Positions 1 through 7,900 of a stretch of 13,064 nt of DNA are shown here, in pieces. The stretch is taken from contig DATGZN010000022.1 of assembly GCA_035297145.1 (NCBI GenBank), positions 1 to 13,064 on the forward strand, read 5' to 3'. The notes beneath the pieces are model-generated. The model saw only the letters and a list, made by a program, of their open reading frames with translations, was not told where the DNA came from and ran no database searches. The translations under genes were made by a program, and so were the position numbers. How positions within the stretch are numbered: position 1 is the first letter of the stretch; each line of letters starts with the position of its first letter. Origin of the DNA: QHXW01 sp035297145. Lineage in GTDB: Bacteria > Acidobacteriota > Terriglobia > Bryobacterales > Bryobacteraceae.

Positions 1-388
1 AGGGTCGGCGCTCTGAATGAATGGACGGTCGGCCACTCGGAAGTTGCAGGCGCAGCGGTCGGCAATCGATGGGGGTTACGCCGGTTTAGAAGTTGGTGGT
101 CAAAAGACCTCGGCGAATGCCCAAAACCGGCCCGGCCTTGAACACCGAGGAAAGAAGATCACCGAGGAAAGAACGAAACCGCCGCGCACCACCGCGCGCC
201 CGTTCAAAACGAAGCCCCGTCAGGCTGCCGCTTGCGGCTTAGTTCAACGTCCTTTATCATTCACTACTTGGGTTGGCAAGCTAAAAGAGGTTTTGGGGCC
301 ACTTGTCCGAAATCGACGTTTTCCGGCCAGGTGCCAGAACAGGGGATTGATCTGCCTTTCTTGAGATTAACTGTTCCGTAAAGATGGG
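1..388. other. Left-edge stretch with no supported gene
   Basis: No gene could be supported here. Open frames on both strands have low-complexity, Arg/Pro/Lys-rich translations without a recognisable domain or a convincing ribosome binding site. The one structured element is a 14-base direct repeat (CACCGAGGAAAGAA) at 143-156 and 160-173. The stretch follows the 3' end of the minus-strand acetyltransferase gene. It could be decayed sequence from an older insertion, but nothing shows that directly. Confidence 0.5.
143..173. repeat. 14-base direct repeat, period 17
   Basis: CACCGAGGAAAGAA occurs at 143-156 and again at 160-173, separated by three bases (GAT). It lies in a stretch without a gene. 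Two copies only, so it may be a replication-slippage duplication. Confidence 0.6.
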
Positions 389-862
389 TCACGATGCCTT
401 GGTGGCCACGGAAGTCTTTGTGAAAAACGGCTCCTGCACTTTGCGCATGAGGCGCACGTTGCGCAGCGCCGCCGTGAATCCCCACTTTTCATAGAAGGGA
501 ACCATCTCGTCGCGGCAATAGAGTTCCATGTGCTCGACAAACAACAGCGCGGGATGCGCGGTAATCGCATCCAGAAGCATTCTGCCGAGGCCGAGTTCGC
601 GGCGCCGCCGCTCGACGATGACGTCGAAGATGAAGGCCTTGTAAACGAAGTCCGTGAGGACGCGCGCGAAGGCGACGAGCTGGCCCGTTTCGGGGTCACA
701 GAAGGCAAAGATCAGGTCCGAGTGCTCGACCACGCGCCTTATATCCTCGAGCTTTCTGCCGCGGCTCCACCATTCCCCTTGATACATGCGCCAGAGCTGC
801 TCGATGTGCTCACTAGTGAGGCGGATGACGAATTGCAGTTCGGATTCGGAGCGCGCGATCAT
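389..862 (-). CDS. GNAT family N-acetyltransferase
   Basis: Probable acetyl-CoA-dependent N-acetyltransferase of 157 residues, usual for a single GNAT domain. The acetyl-CoA pyrophosphate-binding motif is visible as RRRRELGLGR followed by a helix (about residues 86-100), preceded by the strand FIFDVIVE (78-85). The C-terminal GNAT signature PFYEKWGF is at 122-129. There is no signal peptide, so it should be cytosolic. The substrate cannot be told: it could be an amino acid, an amine or a drug. The start ATG (862) has only a weak ribosome binding site, and the frame stays open upstream without a better start. It follows the cupin gene on the same strand after 185 bases, so co-transcription is possible but not shown. 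Confidence 0.85.
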   Translation of the reverse strand: MIARSESELQFVIRLTSEHIEQLWRMYQGEWWSRGRKLEDIRRVVEHSDLIFAFCDPETGQLVAFARVLTDFVYKAFIFDVIVERRRRELGLGRMLLDAITAHPALLFVEHMELYCRDEMVPFYEKWGFTAALRNVRLMRKVQEPFFTKTSVATKAS

Positions 863-1047
863 GAGGCACCGAGTAATCGGACGGCGGTCGAAGCATAAAC
901 CATTGAGAACCGTTTCAGCAGGTATGCAGAGGGTTCCTCGAGTACCACTCGGGATGCGGATCTCACTCGGCTCAAATCTCCTGAAAGTCCCTGTGTTTGA
1001 GATTGGTCACAAACTTATGCCGCACTCAATTCCGCACGCCCGCCTAC

Positions 1048-1362
1048 TCAGTTTCCGGCGGGAATGATTCCAGCTCTCTCCACCATGAGAATAACCGTGC
1101 GTTCCTCCGCGCGCGTACGATGCATCACGCCTTTCGAAACAACGAATCCCTGTCGTGGCGCAAGTTCGACCGTGCGGTCGGGCAGGTCGATCAGCAGCTT
1201 TCCCTCTACCACGTAGAAAAATTCGTCGTCATCGTCGTGCTTGTGCCAGTGATACTCGCCTTGCACCACGCCCAGGCGAACCACCGATTCGTTCACTTGG
1301 CAAAGAGTCTGGTTGTACCACTTGTAGGCGCAGGCATCGGCTAGCGCCCACTCGTCGATCAC
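1048..1362 (-). CDS. Small single-domain cupin protein
   Basis: A 104-residue cupin. Motif 1 is HWHKHDDDDE (38-47), giving likely metal ligands His40, His42 and Glu47. The next glycine (YVVEG) and motif 2, GFVVSKGVMH (72-81), give the fourth ligand, His81. This length matches the small mannose-6-phosphate-isomerase-like cupins, which bind a metal but have varied or unknown substrates. The start is a GTG with AAGG four bases upstream. The same frame is open upstream to the permease stop without an ATG, so a longer product from a non-standard start cannot be excluded. It lies 81 bases after the permease gene on the same strand. Cytosolic, function unknown. Confidence 0.85.
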   Translation of the reverse strand: MIDEWALADACAYKWYNQTLCQVNESVVRLGVVQGEYHWHKHDDDDEFFYVVEGKLLIDLPDRTVELAPRQGFVVSKGVMHRTRAEERTVILMVERAGIIPAGN

Positions 1363-1443
1363 TTCGCCTTGCTGGCAATGAATGTTCAGCCGCGTTTCGT
1401 ATGGATAGCTGTCGTCTCGCTCATAAGAATATGTGTCACATCG

Positions 1444-3948
1444 TTATTCGGTTCGCAAGGCCGTAATGGGGTCCACGCGTCCCGCGCGACGGGCCGGCAG
1501 GTAGTTGGCCAGAATGCCGATCGCCACCAGCGTGACTCCCGCCGCCGCGAAGACGCTCGCGTCGGTGGAGCGCACTTCGAACAGCAGCGCAGCCAGCAGA
1601 TGGCCGGAAAGCGCGGCGCCGACCGCTCCCACCGCCAGCCCCGCCAGAATCGGAACCATGCCCTCGCGCAAAACCATTTGCACCAATTGGCCGGGCGTGG
1701 CTCCCAGCGCGGAGCGAATGCCGATTTCCTTTTCGCGGCGCACAATCGCATACGACGCTACGCCGTACACTCCGATACTCATCAGCAATAACGCCACCAC
1801 GGCGAAGCACGTCAGCAACGACGCCGCGAAGCGGCGATCGCCGACGCCGACGCGCATCAGCTCGGTCATTTCTACGATCGACGATACCGGCAAGTTAGGA
1901 TCCACCGACTGAATTTCGCGCGACACAGCACGACTGAGCATGGCGCGGTCTCCCGTGGCGCGAACCAGCACGCCCATCAGCCTTCCAGGCGTCTGGTACC
2001 CAGACGTCTGGTACAAGCTGGTGTAAACGTGGGGAACATCCTTTTCATCCAAGCTGGCCAACTTCACGTTGCCGACCACGCCCACCACCGTAAACCAAGG
2101 CGCCGACTGCACGATGTGCTTGCGGGTGGTGAGCGCGGAACGAATCCGCTTTCCAATGGGATCCTGTGCGCCCCAGAAATGGCGCGCCGCAGCCTCATCG
2201 ACCAGCACGACCAAGGGCGCTTGCTTGTCATCCGTATCCTGAATCACCCGTCCCCGAACCAACGGCGCGCCGATGGTCCGAAAGAATTCGGGCGTCACGG
2301 AGGCGGATACCGCTGTGGGTGCGTCGCCGCTCTCGGGTGCGTCGCCGCTCTCGGATGCGCCTTCCACGCGGTATCCACTTTGCAGCAGCGCGCCCTGCAG
2401 GGGAACCACGCTGGACAACGCCGCGTTCTCCACGCCGGGCACCGCGCGAAGGCGCCGCACCGTCTCGCGAACGAGTGCGGTGCGCGTTTCGAGCTTGTCG
2501 TAAATGTCGGCCTTGGGATCATTGGGCACCGGCAACGAAACGCTTCCCGCGACCAAATGCTGCGAGTTGAACCCTGGATTCACTTGCAGAAGATTCCAGA
2601 ACGTCCGCAGCAACACCCCCGCGCCTACCAAAAGCATCAACGACAACGCGACTTCCGCGCCAATGAGCACCTGGCGGACTTTGCTGTCGTGCCGCGATCC
2701 TGAACTGCCGCGCTCGCGCAATCCGGAAAGCGATGGTTCCACCTTTCCGGCTTGGAACGCCAGCACCAGCCCGAAGAGCACGGTGGTGAGCAAGGAGAGC
2801 GTGAGAGAAAACGCCAGCACCCGCGCATCGACATGAATGTCGTTGAGGCGCGGAAGTTGCGACGGCAACATGGCGATCAGCGACCGCAAACCGAGCGTCG
2901 CAACGGCGACGCCGGCCGCCGCCGAAAACAGACTCAGGACTGCCGATTCGGTGAGCAGTTGCCGGACAATTCTCGCGCGGCTCGCGCCCAACGCCAGGCG
3001 CACGGCGATCTCCCGTTGCCGCGCGGACGCGCTGGCCAACAGAAGATTCGCTACATTCGCGCAGGCGATCAACAGAATGAACGCCACCGCCAGCAAGAGC
3101 GAAATCAGCAGCGTCCGCGTATTGCCGACGACAACCTCCTTCAACGGAGTCACGGAAAGCGTCCAGCCCGCGCCGGCCGGATAGTCGCTGCCATAGGCGC
3201 GGCGCAGCGAATCAGTGAAGGTGGCCAGCTTGGCCTGGGCCTGGGCGAGCGTCATCCCCGGTTTCAACCGGCCGATGAGGTCCCCCAACACTCGCGCGCT
3301 ACGCTGCGCCGGCGGAAACGGATCGCCGCGAAAGCCCGCGGTAACGTATATTTCCACCGGAACAGCGCCAGCCGATGAGGGATTCCGAAAGTCCGGCGGA
3401 AGTACGCCCACGATGGTGTACAGATCGGTATCGAGCCGCATTTGATGGCCGAGGACGGAGCGTTCTCCTCCGAACTCGCGGCGCCACAGGCCATCGGTGA
3501 TCACCACGGCATCGGCGAATCCTGGCGCGGTGTCGCCGGGGTCGAACAGGCGGCCGAGTTGCGGTCGCGCCCCGAGAATACTGAAATAATTGGGACTGAC
3601 CACCCCACTCTCCAGTCGCTCGGGATGCTCACCACCGGTCAAGTTGGCCGGCCCTTGATATACAGCCGAGACCGCCGAGAAAACGCCGGCGCGATCCCGC
3701 AGGTCGTCGAGCTCCGGAACGGAAAAGCCGACGCTCTGTGCGCCCAGCCCCCGCAGATCGGCCTGCAATACGACCAATTGCTCCGGATCATGAAACGGGA
3801 GGGGCCGGAAAAGGGTCGCGTTCACGACACTGAAGATCGCGGTATTGGCGCCGATCCCCAGCGCCAGGGTGAGCAACACCGTCGCGGTGATGCGCGGCGA
3901 CTTCCACATGGTTCTCAAAGCGAAGCGGACGTCCTGCCATAGATTCAT
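1444..3948 (-). CDS. ADOP-type duplicated MacB/FtsX permease
   Basis: Large inner-membrane permease of 834 residues belonging to the ADOP group (acidobacterial duplicated orphan permeases). It begins MNLWQDVRFALRTMWKSPR, the usual N-terminus of the group, followed by a transmembrane helix (about 22-44). A periplasmic MacB-type core domain follows (about 50-260), then an FtsX segment with the loop SARQREIAVRLALGASR (about 305-325). The layout repeats: a helix near 425-450, a second periplasmic domain, and a second FtsX segment with RREKEIGIRSALGATPGQ (about 740-757). The end, PARRAGRVDPITALRTE, is the classic C-terminal motif. A TTG start 18 bases upstream is possible, but the ATG fits the family. 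No ABC ATPase gene is adjacent, as expected for orphan members. Its substrate is unknown; MacB relatives act in export or mechanotransmission. The ATG overlaps the stop of the upstream small gene. Confidence 0.92.
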   Translation of the reverse strand: MNLWQDVRFALRTMWKSPRITATVLLTLALGIGANTAIFSVVNATLFRPLPFHDPEQLVVLQADLRGLGAQSVGFSVPELDDLRDRAGVFSAVSAVYQGPANLTGGEHPERLESGVVSPNYFSILGARPQLGRLFDPGDTAPGFADAVVITDGLWRREFGGERSVLGHQMRLDTDLYTIVGVLPPDFRNPSSAGAVPVEIYVTAGFRGDPFPPAQRSARVLGDLIGRLKPGMTLAQAQAKLATFTDSLRRAYGSDYPAGAGWTLSVTPLKEVVVGNTRTLLISLLLAVAFILLIACANVANLLLASASARQREIAVRLALGASRARIVRQLLTESAVLSLFSAAAGVAVATLGLRSLIAMLPSQLPRLNDIHVDARVLAFSLTLSLLTTVLFGLVLAFQAGKVEPSLSGLRERGSSGSRHDSKVRQVLIGAEVALSLMLLVGAGVLLRTFWNLLQVNPGFNSQHLVAGSVSLPVPNDPKADIYDKLETRTALVRETVRRLRAVPGVENAALSSVVPLQGALLQSGYRVEGASESGDAPESGDAPTAVSASVTPEFFRTIGAPLVRGRVIQDTDDKQAPLVVLVDEAAARHFWGAQDPIGKRIRSALTTRKHIVQSAPWFTVVGVVGNVKLASLDEKDVPHVYTSLYQTSGYQTPGRLMGVLVRATGDRAMLSRAVSREIQSVDPNLPVSSIVEMTELMRVGVGDRRFAASLLTCFAVVALLLMSIGVYGVASYAIVRREKEIGIRSALGATPGQLVQMVLREGMVPILAGLAVGAVGAALSGHLLAALLFEVRSTDASVFAAAGVTLVAIGILANYLPARRAGRVDPITALRTE
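1984..2012 (-). repeat. Tandem 15-base imperfect repeat inside permease
   Basis: The plus strand reads CGTCTGGTAC twice, 15 bases apart, giving the protein repeat YQTSG-YQTPG in the second periplasmic domain. It keeps the frame, so it looks like a tolerated slippage duplication in a loop. Confidence 0.5.
2318..2353 (-). repeat. Perfect 18-base tandem duplication inside permease
   Basis: GGTGCGTCGCCGCTCTCG is present twice head to tail (2318-2335 and 2336-2353), with a partial third unit after it. On the coding strand it gives a repeated SGDAPE unit in the second periplasmic domain. The reading frame is kept. Confidence 0.8.
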
Positions 3949-4262
3949 GGGGCCCCCCAGCGGCAACTATCCCTAGGGTTAGTGCAAGTTGTGTTCCTTC
4001 GTGGGTCGGGAAGCGTTTCGGAGTTTCCCTGGCGGCGAAGAACATGGCCTCGCGGGAGACCGAGTTTTTCGAGAACATCGGAGGCGTGAAGTCTTACACG
4101 GTAGACGTCTTCCGCCTTGCCGGGTAACGCGAAATACGAGGTTTGCTCGACGATGGTTCTGGCCGCTTTGGGAGCGCTCTGTCCGCCAGCCATCAGCGTC
4201 ATCAGGCTACCAGCGACCGCGAACCTTGCGATCGTTGCTGCGCTAATCCAAATTCCGATCAT
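3945..4262 (-). CDS. Small exported protein, probably C-terminally truncated
   Basis: A 105-residue ORF beginning with a signal-peptide-like stretch (about residues 5-27, ending LMAGGQSA), then the block EQTSYFALPGKAEDVYRVRL (39-58) and ASDVLEKLGLPRGHVLRRQG. From memory this resembles small secreted proteins with a ferredoxin-like or NIPSNAP-like fold, which continue for another 40-50 residues with a WE-containing strand. Here, after about residue 86, the sequence becomes Arg/Cys/Pro-rich and stops, which suggests loss of the 3' end. AAGGAG lies about 12 bases upstream of the ATG. The TGA stop overlaps the permease ATG (ATGA), which would allow translational coupling if the gene is expressed. 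Whether the family assignment holds is uncertain. Confidence 0.45.
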   Translation of the reverse strand: MIGIWISAATIARFAVAGSLMTLMAGGQSAPKAARTIVEQTSYFALPGKAEDVYRVRLHASDVLEKLGLPRGHVLRRQGNSETLPDPRRNTTCTNPRDSCRWGAP

Positions 4263-4375
4263 AAGGACCCGCTTCTCCTTTTCCGGCTTGCCGTCCTGCC
4301 CGCCTGTTGCCAGGTTGCGTTGGATGCGAAGGATCGTTATCGCATCGGCGGCGGCCAGATCACCCCGCGGCGCTC

Positions 4376-4894
4376 CTACTTAGACCAGGGCGGAACCACG
4401 CCGTTGCTGCGCGCGTACGCGATCGACTGCCCCAGATGCTCGTGTTGATCTTCGAGAAGCAGCATCAGCGCGCCCTGCTTCGTCATGTCTCTTCCGAACA
4501 GTTTCACCGGCGCCTGCAGGTCGTTGTCGGAAAGTCCCGTAATCGCTTTTTGCAGATTGACGTAAGAAGCCTTCAGAGCTTCCTGCAATTTCTCCGGATC
4601 GGTGATGGGCGCGGGCCGTGCCCCCGTATTCGGTGTGCCCGAGAGCACGCCGACGAGCATGCCGTTCTCCATAACGATCAGGTTGAACACGTCGCCGACG
4701 GAGCGAACGCCCTGGCCGGGCTTCCAGTCGTACTTGCCCGACATAACGCGCGCGAGTCCGGTGAATTTGTCGGAAAGCGTTCCGGCATCTTTTCCGAAGG
4801 CGGCCTGCATTCCTGCCGGCTGCGCCTGCGCCATCGGCACCATCAGAGCGGCCGCAAGCGCGCACACTCCGTACTGAGTCAGAATCTTCTTCAT
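4376..4894 (-). CDS. Secreted DinB-like (DinB/YfiT superfamily) protein
   Basis: A 172-residue protein with a signal peptide (residues 1-24, cleavage predicted after AQA before QPAG). The mature part is a DinB-like four-helix bundle. Recognisable blocks are KYDWKPGQGVRSVGDVF, VKLFGRDMTKQGALMLL, and the ending EHLGQSIAYARSNGVVPPWS. Relatives bind a divalent metal through three histidines. Here the residue usually supplying the first (as in xHIAN) is within NLIVMEN, and the C-terminal set reads EDQHEH (148-153), so the metal site may be altered. The ATG is preceded by GAGGAG at six bases, an excellent ribosome binding site. It is transcribed divergently from the LysR-type gene. It would act in the periplasm; the reaction, if any, is unknown. 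Confidence 0.85.
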   Translation of the reverse strand: MKKILTQYGVCALAAALMVPMAQAQPAGMQAAFGKDAGTLSDKFTGLARVMSGKYDWKPGQGVRSVGDVFNLIVMENGMLVGVLSGTPNTGARPAPITDPEKLQEALKASYVNLQKAITGLSDNDLQAPVKLFGRDMTKQGALMLLLEDQHEHLGQSIAYARSNGVVPPWSK

Positions 4895-5277
4895 GTGGAA
4901 CTCCTCTACGTCACATTAAACGATTCGGGCTGCTCGTAACGCCGAATGCAGGTCTCGACGCGGCGTTTTTTAACTCCCCTGCCGCCAGCGAACCGGCTAG
5001 CCGTTTTCAACCCGCATTTTATGTCCGAGTACGCCGTCCCAATCAGCCTGCTTAGCGCGGCGGCGTTTGTGGATCTACTTGCTTGCAAAGTCCCCTAATC
5101 CTGCTGTTTCAACTCTCGCGCAAGGCGACGAATCGGTGTCCAGTTCAGAACCTCGGGGCCGCCAGTCTGCCGAATTTGAATCGCATGAGGCATCAGGGCT
5201 TCCACAAAAGCATAAACTCCTTACTCTTTATAACGGAGAACCGACAATTCCACAAGTTCATTATTATCACGATGATA

Positions 5278-5306
5278 TTGACGTCTCCGCACGATTCTGC
5301 TATTCG
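5278..5306 (+). promoter_or_regulatory. Candidate sigma-70-like promoter for the LysR-type gene
   Basis: TTGACG (5278-5283) and TATTCG (5301-5306) are separated by 17 bases. The -35 box is good and the -10 box matches only its first half. It lies 38 bases upstream of the TTG start codon. Confidence 0.3.
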
Positions 5307-5332
5307 TTGGGAGGAAGTTTTAAGAGTACTTT

Positions 5333-5338
5333 AGGAGG
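5333..5338 (+). promoter_or_regulatory. AGGAGG ribosome binding site fixing a TTG start
   Basis: A perfect AGGAGG lies five bases before the TTG at 5344. It decides the start of the regulator gene, where no ATG is suitable. Confidence 0.8.
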
Positions 5339-5343
5339 TTCCC

Positions 5344-6300
5344 TTGCTCGATGATTTACGCGCCCTCGTAGAGTTTGCCCAGGCCGGGTCCATAGCCCGT
5401 GCAGCCGATCGTCTATTCCGGACGCCCTCTGCTATTACCCGGCAAGTGCAAAGGCTGGAGGCTGCATTGGGTGCCGAGTTGCTCGACCGCTCGGTAAAGC
5501 CTCCGCGTCTGAACTCGCTCGGCTCCAGGGTGCTCGAACAAGCGCGAGATCTGCTACAGCGGACGGAGGCGCTGAAATCTGTTGCGTCGAGCGACGCCGA
5601 ACCCCACGGCCTCTTGCGCATCGGGCTCGCGCATCCCCTGGCCGAGGGGACGCTTATCGACCCTATTCTGGCGCTGACTGAAAAATACCCCAAGGTCCGA
5701 GTGCGGCTGTTGAGCGAGCTTACCGGTGAATTATTTCACCGGCTGCTCGCCGGTGAACTCGACGTTGCAGCCGTGCTTTTGCCCGAAGGTAGAACCGCGC
5801 CTCCACCTCTTCTGACGAATATCATCGCGACAGACCGCATGGAGATCGTTCAAGGCGCCGCAGGCAACGTTGACGGTGATTGGAAAAGTTTGGGCAGAGC
5901 ACCCTGGGTGCTCAATCCGCCCGGGTGCCCGCTTCGGGCAAGCCTCATCGATCGGATGGAGCGTGACGGCTTCACCCCAATGATTGCGGCTGAAATCCAC
6001 AACATGCATTTGCAGCTAGCGTTCGTTCAGTCCGGTTATGGTGTCGGGCTGCTGCCTGCTCGCTTCATTGCTAGGAATCATTCTATCGACACCGTGAAAA
6101 TACTGCGTCCCCCATCGTTTGACTTGCACCCGTCCGTCGCGATAGTCCGGGCTGGGCAACTCGGCGCCTTGGGGAAGGCCGTCGAACTGTTGGAACACGG
6201 GTTTCGGCAATTGTTTGAGGCAGCCGACACCCCGAAGCCCTTGACGAGGCACCGAAGAGGTGTGCCCGCGAATCGGCGGCCGGCGCGACCGCCCAAGTAG
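5344..6300 (+). CDS. LysR-type transcriptional regulator
   Basis: A 318-residue LysR-family DNA-binding regulator. The N-terminal winged helix-turn-helix is clear: LDDLRALVEFAQAGSIARAA, then TPSAITRQVQRLEAALGAEL and a LLDR turn (residues 2-50), followed by the linker helix (about 55-78). The effector-binding domain runs from about 90 to 290, with typical strands such as LLRIGLAHPL and the AFVQSGYGVGLLPA block near 228-241. The start is TTG, supported by an AGGAGG at ideal spacing. The last 30 or so residues form a basic, Pro/Arg-rich tail (ending NRRPARPPK), beyond the normal end of the family and possibly acquired at a recombination junction. It is divergent from the dinB-like gene, its most likely target. 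The effector is unknown. Confidence 0.92.
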   Translation: MLDDLRALVEFAQAGSIARAADRLFRTPSAITRQVQRLEAALGAELLDRSVKPPRLNSLGSRVLEQARDLLQRTEALKSVASSDAEPHGLLRIGLAHPLAEGTLIDPILALTEKYPKVRVRLLSELTGELFHRLLAGELDVAAVLLPEGRTAPPPLLTNIIATDRMEIVQGAAGNVDGDWKSLGRAPWVLNPPGCPLRASLIDRMERDGFTPMIAAEIHNMHLQLAFVQSGYGVGLLPARFIARNHSIDTVKILRPPSFDLHPSVAIVRAGQLGALGKAVELLEHGFRQLFEAADTPKPLTRHRRGVPANRRPARPPK

Positions 6301-6499
6301 TCCCCGGACATCGCTTGTTGCAGCTGAGCGGTCTTGAGGCCATTTTGTCCTCGGTTCTCGACCGCCGGGAGGATCGAGCCAGGCGACCCGCTACGCATGG
6401 TCGCGCGTCAATCAACCTTGCGCTATTTCCGCGCCAAAGCCGAATCAACAACGACAGCTGGAACCGCGAACCCGACGGGGCTCCCGTCAGGGAAAGCTG
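6301..6499. other. Junction region upstream of the trbJ remnant
   Basis: No gene could be supported between the regulator stop and the trbJ remnant. The trbJ frame stays open back to 6338 without a start codon, and its translation there (Arg/Gln/Pro-rich) does not resemble the coiled-coil body of TrbJ. A 6-base hairpin, GACGGG-GCT-CCCGTC (6474-6488), sits just before the conserved part. This is probably where the conjugation block was cut. Confidence 0.4.
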
Positions 6500-6781
6500 T
6501 TGGCGACCGATCAGGGAGTGCTCGGGATATTGCGAGCACTGAGCGCTGCGAACCTCCTGAACCGGAATGACGCGATTAACCTCACCGGTCAGTTGGCTTC
6601 AGAACAAGTCGCCCAGCTGCAGAAGTTACGCGAGCTCCAGCTGGAAGACATGACCAGCAAGGCAGCCTACCAGGGATACCAGGTGCAAAAAGACGCCGAT
6701 ATGGTCGCCACCGAGCAACAGTTCTTCGGGCTGACAACGATTCATCCAGGAGACAGCCGGGTATTCCCGACGACGCCGTAA
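6500..6781 (+). pseudogene. trbJ: 3' fragment of trbJ (VirB5-like conjugation protein)
   Basis: The 93-residue frame looks like the C-terminal third of a P-type TrbJ/VirB5-like protein. It is helical, rich in Gln/Ala/Leu, with ATDQGVLGILRALSAANLL, EQVAQLQKLRELQLEDM and a late FFG motif. TrbJ is normally about 230-260 residues with a signal peptide and helps pilus assembly and mating-pair formation. Here there is no signal peptide and only a TTG start without a ribosome binding site, so the 5' two-thirds appears to be missing. The stop is one base before the trbL start, the tight spacing of an intact trb operon, so the 3' junction is original while the 5' end is lost. Confidence 0.65.
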
Positions 6782-6782
6782 C

Positions 6783-7889
6783 ATGCGCAACCTAGCGATT
6801 TTTTCGGTTCTTGGCTTGTTCATGGTGCCGACGGCATGGGCACAGTTTGCCCCAACCACGCCGGGCGACATCCTGAGCCAATATCATGCGGCTGCGGCGA
6901 CCTGGGAGACTACCGTTTTCGGGTATGCCCAAGACTTGTTTTACCTGCTTGCGGTGATTGAACTATCGTGGACGTTTCTCGAGCTGTTTTTGCAGCAGGC
7001 GGATTTGCAGGCATGGATGTTCGGCTTCATGCGGAGCATTATGGCCATCATTGCCTTCTATGCACTGCTGTTATACGGAAACCAGTGGTTTCCGGCTGTA
7101 GTCAACAGCTTTACGCAGATCGGCTCGCTCGTCGCGGGAATCCCGTCGATCTCACCGACCGTGGTGTTCACCCAGGGCCTGAAGATTGCCGGGGCGATGT
7201 TGGAGGCCGCTATGGATTCCGGCTTTCTACTGCACATCGGATCGGCGCTCACGATTATTCTTTGCGCGCTGATCATTCTGCTGTGCTGGGGTCTGGTGAC
7301 ACTGAGCCTGATCATCACCTGGGTCGAGAGCTACGTGGCGTTAGGAGCGGCCTACATCATGCTGGGCTTCGGCGGCAGCCGGTGGACCCGTGAGTACGTC
7401 AACCGCTACATCTGCCTGGTGATATCGGTGGGGTTGAAGATCCTAACAATCTATGCGGTCATCAGCGCCGGCATGATCTTGAGCGGCAACTGGATCACCG
7501 AAGCACAGCAGGTGAAACTAACGCCATTCGTGACTACAGCGCCGGTGTTGGTGGCGTTCGATGTGCTGATCGGGACCTTTATATACAGCCTGCTGGTCTG
7601 GTACTTGCCCCGGATCATCACGGCGGTTCTCGGAGGCAGTCTGTCTCTGGGACATAACGAGGTACTAGCGCCGGTCATCATCGCAGGCCAGATGGCCGCC
7701 GCCACGGCCATGCAGGGGGTAGCCGTTGCTGGTGGGGGCGCGGCCGGCGGTGGCGCCGCGGCAACCTCGTCGTGGGCATCGAACGGGAGCCTAAATGGTG
7801 CCAGCGGAACCGGTGCGCCGGGAAGTCCGTCTGATACAGATGCCGGAATCCGGCGCTTGGTCGAGAGTACGAAGGGCAAAAGCTCATAG
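6783..7889 (+). CDS. trbL: P-type conjugative transfer protein TrbL (VirB6-like)
   Basis: A 368-residue polytopic inner-membrane protein matching TrbL, the VirB6-like channel component of P-type type IV secretion. The N-terminus is a signal-like segment (MRNLAIFSVLGLFMVPTAWAQ), followed by FYLLAVIELSWTFLELFLQ, the helix pair around FMRSIMAIIAFYALLLYGNQWFP, and several further helices up to about residue 300. A conserved central block, TWVESYVALGAAYIMLGFGG with SRWTREYVNRY, lies near 180-210. The C-terminus is a short Gly/Ala/Ser-rich tail with no strong charge, shorter than in many TrbL proteins. It begins one base after the trbJ stop without a good ribosome binding site of its own, so it was probably translated by coupling. 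It appears intact. Confidence 0.9.
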   Translation: MRNLAIFSVLGLFMVPTAWAQFAPTTPGDILSQYHAAAATWETTVFGYAQDLFYLLAVIELSWTFLELFLQQADLQAWMFGFMRSIMAIIAFYALLLYGNQWFPAVVNSFTQIGSLVAGIPSISPTVVFTQGLKIAGAMLEAAMDSGFLLHIGSALTIILCALIILLCWGLVTLSLIITWVESYVALGAAYIMLGFGGSRWTREYVNRYICLVISVGLKILTIYAVISAGMILSGNWITEAQQVKLTPFVTTAPVLVAFDVLIGTFIYSLLVWYLPRIITAVLGGSLSLGHNEVLAPVIIAGQMAAATAMQGVAVAGGGAAGGGAAATSSWASNGSLNGASGTGAPGSPSDTDAGIRRLVESTKGKSS

Positions 7890-7893
7890 GAGG
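7888..7893 (+). promoter_or_regulatory. AGGAGG ribosome binding site overlapping the trbL stop
   Basis: A perfect AGGAGG starts inside the trbL TAG stop (TAGGAGG) and lies seven bases before the ATG at 7901. It is the main evidence that the following 32-codon ORF is, or was, translated. Confidence 0.75.
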
Positions 7894-7900
7894 CGGGGAA

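Larger units (their letters stand above)
4895..5343. other. Divergent intergenic region between dinB-like and lysR-type genes
   Basis: This 449-base stretch separates two divergent genes and has no convincing ORF. It becomes noticeably A/T-richer from about 5210 to 5330, as expected for promoters. An inverted repeat ATTCGG-N13-CCGAAT (4923-4928 / 4942-4947) lies 29-53 bases upstream of the dinB-like ATG and is a possible operator. The layout is the classic one for a LysR-type regulator controlling its divergent neighbour, but no specific T-N11-A site could be singled out. Confidence 0.5.

Noticed and set aside
17..364. Plus-strand 115-codon open frame at the left edge
   Set aside because: Translation is low-complexity and basic with no domain, and no ribosome binding site is convincing.
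2029..3378. Long plus-strand frames opposite the permease gene (up to 224 codons)
   Set aside because: They are Arg/His/Gln-rich antisense frames expected in G/C-rich coding DNA; the minus-strand permease is unmistakable.
4323..4346. GATGCG / CGCATC inverted repeat after the dinB-like gene as a terminator
   Set aside because: Stem of only six bases with a 12-base loop and no U-run on either side.
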